64,000 nucleotides of DNA, taken from contig OX638131.1 of NCBI GenBank assembly GCA_951804985.1, positions 4,278,001 through 4,342,000 of the forward strand, written 5' to 3'. Origin of the DNA: Dryomyza anilis. Lineage: Eukaryota > Arthropoda > Insecta > Diptera > Dryomyzidae. The position numbers were made by a program, and so were the translations under genes. Positions 58,061 to 64,000 of the stretch are shown one piece after another (position 1 is the first letter of the stretch; each line of letters begins with the position of its first letter). The notes under the pieces were generated by a model that saw nothing but the letters and a program-made list of their open reading frames with translations, ran no database searches and was not told the DNA's origin.

Positions 58061-58207
58061 CCTTTTTTAGAACCGGTATAAAACCGAAACGGTTTATATC
58101 GGTTTTGGTTATCGGTTTATATCTGATTTTCGTATAACGATTTTGGTTACGGTTTCGGTTTTAAACGGATATCGGTTTCGGTTACGGTTTCAATCCTTGA
58201 TTTAAAT

Positions 58208-59427
58208 CGAAATATCTAACTTCAACATGGCACTATTCTTCCGAGCTAAATTTAATACGAATTATTAATGAATGTATCTGTTCTTATCTTCACTATCAAT
58301 GTTATGGAATATGTTACAGTTTTTTTCATTATAATTATACGTGTAATATTTGATATTATTTCGATCGAAATTATTGATTTTTGACCTCGTGGGACCCAAT
58401 TAATCGAATGTTCTGAAATTGTCTTGGACAATACAAAACATTTCTTCAATTTTCCTGTAAGTTTGTAGTTTTTTTATTAGATAAATTTGTTCGGCACTAC
58501 ACTGCTATAATCGCCCCAATTCCAACAACTATATTTTCTAAGTAAACAAATATAATTTATTTTCTAACTTAAGAATATACTATTACTTTAACAATGATAA
58601 ATTATTTAAAAAAAATTTAAATATTTAAAAAATAAACCAAAGTTCGCAACTGTCCTCATTAATTTTCTCAGCAGATATCAGAAGGTTGAGACAAAACTTT
58701 CAATTTCTGATCGATGAGCTCAATATGTGTACCAAATGATAAGAAAATGTGAATCTATCAATTGGTATTTTAACTTTCAAAATGTATCAATTACTTTTCG
58801 TAATAATTACTAACAAAGTTGAAATTTCAGATTTTAATTAAAATGTAGTTGGCGACTTCTAGTACTAGAACGACGATATTCCCTCAAAATGAAATTTTAA
58901 CACGTACTCGAACGAAATTTGTATGCTCTATTTAAAACAAATCTATTTAAAAAAAGAAAACATATTTTTTATTCATTCGTATTTTTAAAGCATTTTATTA
59001 TTTATTTTTTTTTATATCAGTTTTATTTTATTAAGCAATATACGCATGGGGTTTGTTTCGCTTTTGTACCTAACAACGATATAAATAGAGCCTTAATTAG
59101 GTTTTAAAATTAAACTTAAAGCTTTTGCGACAATGCCGCAGCTTTCAGAGCTTTTGAAGCGATTGCCGCTTGCAAGTAAAAAAAAAAAAACAAAAATGAT
59201 CAAGAACAAAATGGAAAAACCAAAACGTCTAAGGAAACTATATTATTTTCTTTTTTTGCAGACATTCAAATGTTTAGGTGTCCTTGACACAAAAACGACT
59301 TTTATGTGTTGCGCAAATAATAATGTTTAAATAATAGCAATAGTATTTATAAGTATAGTTTTAATATAATATAATAATAATAACAACAACAAATTTAATG
59401 AAACAGCGCCGTCGCAATTGCGACTAA
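58208..59427. other. Downstream of Herp: intergenic DNA and probable 3' UTR
   Basis: AT-rich to about 58900. Candidate AATAAA signals on the minus strand lie at 58994-58999 and 59001-59006, so 59427 down to about 58990 is probably the Herp 3' untranslated region. The 65-codon plus frame at 59133-59330 is therefore most likely chance. Confidence 0.4.
58994..59006 (-). terminator. Candidate polyadenylation signals of Herp
   Basis: Two overlapping-range AATAAA words on the minus strand about 425 bases after the Herp stop codon. Confidence 0.35.
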
Positions 59428-62400
59428 CTACTGCGCCGGCGTCTCTGGCAGCAGCGACGTGAAAAACGACACCACAAAGGTGCGTATGAAAGAAATCACA
59501 GTAGTTGTTGGATGTTCCTCGGCGGCATTGGCGGCAACGTCCGGCAGCAGTGGTTCCTCTGTGCCGCTGTTTGTTTCTACTGCGGTGGCGACGGGAGCGC
59601 CACCAGCAGCAGCAGCATCAGGCTCCGGTTGCTGCTGTTGTGGTTGTGGTGGTTGTTGCTGCTGCTGCTGCTGCTCTTGTTGTTGCTGCTGCACCTGCTG
59701 TACGCCTTGACGTATGCGCGCCGCAGCAATGGCAGCGGCAGCTCCGACAACCGCCGCGTTATTGTTGCGATTGATGTTGTTGTTGTTGCGTTCGCCGCGA
59801 CGAAAGACGCCAATGTGGTAACTGCGAAAAATTTTAGAGAAAATATTAAATTTTTAGAAAAGTTTAGTATTTTTAGAGAAAACTAAAATTTTTAGAGCGA
59901 ATTAATTGAACTGTTTGAATAATCAATTTCTGGTTAATTGATTATTGAAAATTGGTTAATTAATTAAAATATTAATAAATCAAAATTGATTTCTCAAATT
60001 TTGATTAATCAAAAGTTGATTAGTCAAAAATTGATTTATCAAAACTTGATAATCAAAAATTGATTAATCAAAAATTTATTAATCAAAAATTGATTAATCA
60101 AAAAAATTATTAATAAAAATTGTTTAACCAAAAATTTGTTGATTCGTCTAAAATGATTAATCAAAAAATTGATCAATCAATAATTTATTAGGAAAAATTG
60201 ATCAATCCAAAAATTATTAATCAACAATTGATTAGTCAGAAAATGATTATATAAATCAAAAAATGATTTATCAAAACTTGATTAATAAATATTTATTAAT
60301 CAAATATTGAATACTCAAAACGTGATTTATAAATATTGATTAACCAAAAATTTATTGATCAAAAATGTATTAATTAAAATTGATTAATCAAAAATTGATT
60401 ATACAAAGTTGATTATGAAACATTGATTAAGCAAGAATATATTAATCAAAAATGTATTAATAAAAATTGATTATAAAAATTGATAGATCTAAAAATTGAT
60501 TTTTCCAAAAATGTAATATTCAAAAAATGGATTATTAAATGTTAATAAAATAATGCTTTATGAAAAATTGATTAATCAAAACCCGATTAATTACAACAGA
60601 TGATTAACCAAAAATGGATTATCAAAAATTGAAAAAACTGTTCAAAGATCGATAAATCAAAACATTGATTAATCAAAACTATAATATCAAACTATAAATC
60701 AAAATTGTTATTAATCGCACTAGAAAAATATGTCAAATTTTGAATTTATGATTTTTGGAACGTTCCTTTTTGTAATTACAAAAATACTTGATATTACAGA
60801 ATCAATTTTGTGTGGCCAATTTTTAAACTTAATCCTTAGTAATTTGAAAAATTATAAACTTACAGATAAATGCCACCCGCAATCATGACAACGATGAGGC
60901 AGCGCAACGGTGACGTATTGAAGAAGAGAATAGTCAAAAAGATGGCGAGGCGCGTCAGCGAGAAGAAACTGTCCAGCCAGTCGTGATTGTCCTGATCATC
61001 TTGCGCAATATTGGGAAAACGTGGCGGTGGCGCCAACTGTTGCTGCTGTTGTTCGCCCGCCACAGCGGCAATGGCCGCCGCAGGCTGTTCAGGCGCTGCA
61101 GCGACAACGGGCACCGCCGTTGCACTGGGCATTTGTATCACAGGATTGGGCGTGGCTGCCTGTAACGTGTATGCGGCAGCGGCCGGCAAACCCGCAAAGG
61201 CAGCAAAATTGGGCGCATGCGCATTGAAAGGCAGCTGTTGCTGTTGCTGCAGCAGAAAAGCATTGGCGGCGTATTGTTGCGCAAGCAGCGGTGGCAATTG
61301 ACCGCCAGACTGATCGGCGGCGGGTGAGGCAGCCGGCAAATTTGCAAGGCCTGCGCTATTAGATCTGCGCAAAAAGTTCAAATATATTAGTCAACTTGAT
61401 TTGCAATAAAATGCAAATGTTTACGACTTACAATCTGAGGCACTGCTCCATGTACTGCGCGTAGACTTGCTGCATCCAGTTGTACATCGCAGCCTGCTGC
61501 GTGGCCAACGACTGCAGATTGAACTGCGCCGGCAGTCCAAAGGGCAGCATATTTGGTGCGCCGCTCGCATTAAAGTTGGGACAATTCGGATTAGCGTTGG
61601 CAGCGGCCAGCATTTGCGGAATGAATTGTGAGTTGAACATTGCGTTTTGTTGTAGGTGCTGCTGCTGTTGTTGATGATGTAATTGTTGTTGCTGTGGCGG
61701 CAACATTTGGTGTTGCTGCTGCTGTACGCCAGCAACAACATTGCGATATCTAAGGCCGTCTGTGGTGGAAGCAGCACCGCTGGTGGTCGCATTGACGGCA
61801 GCAGCAGTAGTCGGCTTCGGTTTTTGTGCTAAATTCGTTGCGGGCGGCAGCTGCTTGGATGCGCAGACCAAATGGAAGATGTGGTGCTGCGTGTGGACAT
61901 CTTTGTAGCTGCGTATGACGTCCTTCAGAAGCAGAGTGTCGTTTAGCAATTGGCCGGAGTAGATCAGTTTCTGTTCGGAAACAAGCTGCAAATGAAATGA
62001 AAGAATTTAATTGATATTCAGTGATTTTAAGCAATTACTAAAAATTAATGGAGAATATTTGTGGTGCTAACAAATAATCGATATTGGTTTAGAAATCATA
62101 AATATATCTATATTTTAATATAAAAAATCGATAATTTCAAAAAAATCGATATTTTTGAAATATAGATTGTCATACAATTCGATATTACAAAAAAATATAT
62201 ATACACAAAAATTACATATTTCAGAAAAAATACACAAATTTCATGTCTTTTATACAGTGTACTTGGTTTCAACCATCAAATTTTAAGATCCGCCACTGTT
62301 TAATTATGTCTGCAGCATTAGGTTAAAATCACTGTTATTGATAATAAAGTATTGGGAATGAATTGGTCTAAAATTATAAATTATGAAAAAAGAGGGTGAT

Positions 62401-64000
62401 CCGCCACGAAATTTTGAGCAAATCAATGACAAAGAAACAATTTTTGTAAATTTCAATTAACGTACCTTTAAAAAAGGAAAAAGTCATGCGATTCGAAAAT
62501 GTTATACATCATTGGTAATTTATCACAATTCAACAAACACAATTCATCGTATCCACAATTCAGCGTATGAACAATTCATTGTATACACAATTCATCGTAT
62601 CACAATTCATCGTATACACAATTCATCGTATGAACAATTCATCGTATCACAATTCATCATTTGCACAATTCATCGTATCACAATTCATCGTATTCACAAT
62701 TCATCGTATGCACAATTCATCGTATCCACAATTCATCGTATGAACAATTCATTGAATATACAATTCATTTTTGACACAACACTTGATCTATAACATTTAT
62801 ACGGAAAGTTATAACGAGAGAGCGATGCAGGCGAAAATAAATAAAAAAAAATAAATAAATCAGATTAAATAAAATACATAATTTGATAAAAAGTTAATAT
62901 AAATCTATATTTTGTATTCATTATAAAAATCGATATTTTCGATATTTCATTAAAAAAAACATAAAAATCGAAATTACCAAAAATATATAAAAAATATCTT
63001 TTTTTTATTCTAAAAAGTAAAAATTTAAATCGTCACAATTCCATACTTAAAAAAAAACTCTTAAAAATTATTTTAAAAAATTATTTAAAATTTAATGAAA
63101 AATCAAAAAATTATTGAAATTTAGTGATCTTTATTGAGAGAAGAATTTATTAAATAAAAAAAAAATGATATTACAAAACAATGATCACTTTATGACACAG
63201 ACTTCTCGTGCCTCAGGGGGGTGGAGGGGGTTTGAGTAGAACACAATACATAATAGAAACAAAGCAAAACAAAGTGTCGCACAAGAGAATCTCGTAAAAC
63301 AGAACAACCGAAAAAACAACAACTGTTGCTGCTGCTGCCTGTTTTTAGCAAAATATGTGGCAGTTGTTGTGTTTAATTAAGTCCCAGATTGTAGGTGATT
63401 CCAACGAGTGGCAGCGACGGCAGCACTTGACATACTACGTGGCGAGGGCGTTAGGGTGGCGCAAGGGAGGCGCAGCCCCTGCCAAAGCAGCGAATAACAA
63501 GCAAACACTTGATGCGATAAGATTGGCGAGGCAATGAATGCCTACCAGGCGCAACACAAGTGGAGTAGGAGGTCAAGAAGTAGCGATGAGAAAGCCACAG
63601 CAGACGCAGGAGGAGATGCGGAACAGCACAGAGCTGATAGTAAATTTCAATTGAATATTTGTAGGGATGGTGCGCCGCCGAGCGCGTGCCTCGCAACAAA
63701 TGATGCAATTAAGAACAAAACTAAAACGCAATTAATGTAGGCGGCCATTTTGAGGTCGACAGCAGCACCACCACTCACCGGCTTGCTGGGGTAGACGAGA
63801 CTCAGCTGCGTCTTCAGACGTTTCACCGTCCACTGCAGATCACTCTCGATGGTTTGATCATCAAATTGCTGATTCGAGGCTTTGATCAAGAGTTTGACAC
63901 TGGTTGCTGTAGCTGTGGCGGAAACTGCTGTGGCGGAATTGTTAGTCCCCGTCGTCGTTGCCGTCTTTGTGTTGGTTACGGCACTGGCCGAATCTGCGAC
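59428..64000 (-). CDS. Herp: Herp, ubiquitin-like ER stress protein (N-terminus outside window)
   Basis: HERPUD-family protein of the ER membrane that recruits the ER-associated degradation machinery (Hrd1 complex in vertebrates) and is induced by unfolded-protein stress. Four exons are in the window and keep frame: 64000(partial)-63779, 61985-61432, 61364-60864, 59821-59428; 556 residues seen. A ubiquitin-like domain spans exons 1-2 (VKLLIKASNQQFDD, LQWTVKRLKTQLSLVYPSKP, then QKLIYSGQLLND and HIFHLVCASK). A Gln/Ala/Pro-rich low-complexity middle follows. The conserved WLDSFFSLTRLAIFL and RCLIVVMIAGGIYLYHIG segment forms the paired membrane hairpin, and after a polyGln stretch the tail ends FFTSLLPETPAQ. 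It is longer than human HERPUD1 (391) because of Gln/Ala expansions. The start codon and any stress-response promoter lie beyond 64000. Confidence 0.93.
59880..60720. repeat. ATTAATCAAAAATTG repeat in a Herp intron
   Basis: Degenerate units of about 14-16 bases (aaaaattgattaatc) fill most of the 1042-bp intron 59822-60863. The unit contains the palindrome ttgattaatcaa, so the whole run can fold on itself. No coding content. Confidence 0.8.
61986..62510 (-). other. Herp intron, unremarkable part
   Basis: AT-rich intron DNA with short atcgata-type words near 62080-62190. Confidence 0.5.
62519..62775 (+). repeat. ACAATTCATCGTAT minisatellite in a Herp intron
   Basis: About seventeen units of 14-16 bases (acaattcatcgtatc, acaattcatcgtatgca). 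Because many unit lengths keep one frame open it gives a 93-codon frame rich in His/Asn/Ser/Ile; this is a repeat effect, not a gene. Confidence 0.9.
62776..63778 (-). other. Rest of the Herp intron
   Basis: AT-rich to 63180, then ordinary composition (63350-63760) up to the splice donor at 63778. Several frames of 60-85 codons on both strands here have no domain and no splice support. Confidence 0.45.

Larger units (their letters stand above)
55886..58199. mobile_element. hAT-type non-autonomous element, 2.3 kb
   Basis: Ends CAAGGATTGAAACC (55886) and GGTTTCAATCCTTG (58199) are exact inverted repeats, flanked by a perfect 8-bp duplication ATTTAAAT (55878-55885 and 58200-58207). Subterminal repeats of ggtttcggttttgatttc type occur at both ends (55915-56070, 58075-58190). 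An 8-bp duplication is diagnostic of the hAT/P/Merlin-type range and, with these ends, favours hAT. Inside is a mini-me copy (56178-57031) and about 1 kb of unidentified sequence (57060-58060); no intact transposase is seen. Confidence 0.8.

Noticed and set aside
59133..59330. 65-codon plus frame, or a two-exon microprotein using GTAAAA and a TTTTTTTGCAG acceptor
   Set aside because: Splicing is conceivable, but the predicted product is 20-odd residues with no resemblance, and the place is probably the Herp 3' UTR on the other strand.
61011..61347. Cys/Ala-rich plus-strand frames opposite Herp
   Set aside because: They result from the CAG/GCA repeats that encode Gln/Ala in Herp.

Overview
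This is a window of a large, AT-rich, repeat-loaded insect nuclear genome, most likely a higher fly (Diptera, Brachycera). The evidence is the three protein-coding genes with fly-type short introns and GT/AG splice sites, the retroposon and DNA-transposon types, and copies of what looks like the dipteran mini-me element (a TA-run plus a GTCY-run around a conserved core). The species cannot be fixed from sequence alone; a tephritid-like or similar non-Drosophila fly is my guess. I see nothing bacterial, viral or CRISPR-like.

Only three genes can be supported, all on the minus strand. (1) 21952-30095: an ethanolaminephosphotransferase of the SELENOI/EPT1 type, 8 coding exons, 407 codons, intact; it performs the last step of the CDP-ethanolamine pathway to phosphatidylethanolamine. 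(2) 38763-48559: the bifunctional mitochondrial lysine-ketoglutarate reductase/saccharopine dehydrogenase (LKR/SDH, AASS), 8 coding exons, 939 codons, intact; it performs the first two steps of lysine breakdown. (3) 59428 to beyond 64000: Herp (HERPUD family), an ER-membrane protein with a ubiquitin-like domain; its N-terminal exon(s) lie outside the window. All exon joins were worked out by hand and keep frame. The three genes share no pathway and are not an operon; ER membrane biology is common to the first and third only.

Layout: 1-21900 has no recognisable gene. It holds a fold-back element (about 361-1545), a roughly 450-bp AAGCTTT-rich tandem array cut by a solo LTR (4194-4740, ATAT target duplication), three long purine-rich arrays on the + strand (7400-8710, 11094-12230, 14200-15030), a tRNA-derived SINE (9640-9930), a 19-bp minisatellite (16495-17890) and a composite fold-back element (19603-20845). 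From 21950 to 30100 is EPT1, whose 6.5-kb first intron carries related MITEs, a 5'-truncated LINE with an RNase H domain, and a SINE. From 30100 to 38700 is intergenic DNA with MITEs and a SINE fragment. From 38760 to 48560 is LKR/SDH; its 5.4-kb second intron carries MITEs, a second SINE type and a tandem duplication, and its first intron a small fold-back element. From 49290 to 51930 lies a second, oppositely oriented array of the same 19-bp minisatellite. From 52607 to 58199 is a transposon cluster: one mini-me-like element inserted in another, a broken reverse transcriptase, and a hAT-type element with a perfect 8-bp target duplication that itself carries a mini-me copy. Herp closes the window.

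The most interesting observation is that the SINE at 45807-45991 shares its 3' tail with the 3' UTR of the LINE that ends at 28347, the expected mark of a SINE mobilised by that LINE family. No undescribed host gene system was found; the novelty here is in the repeats.
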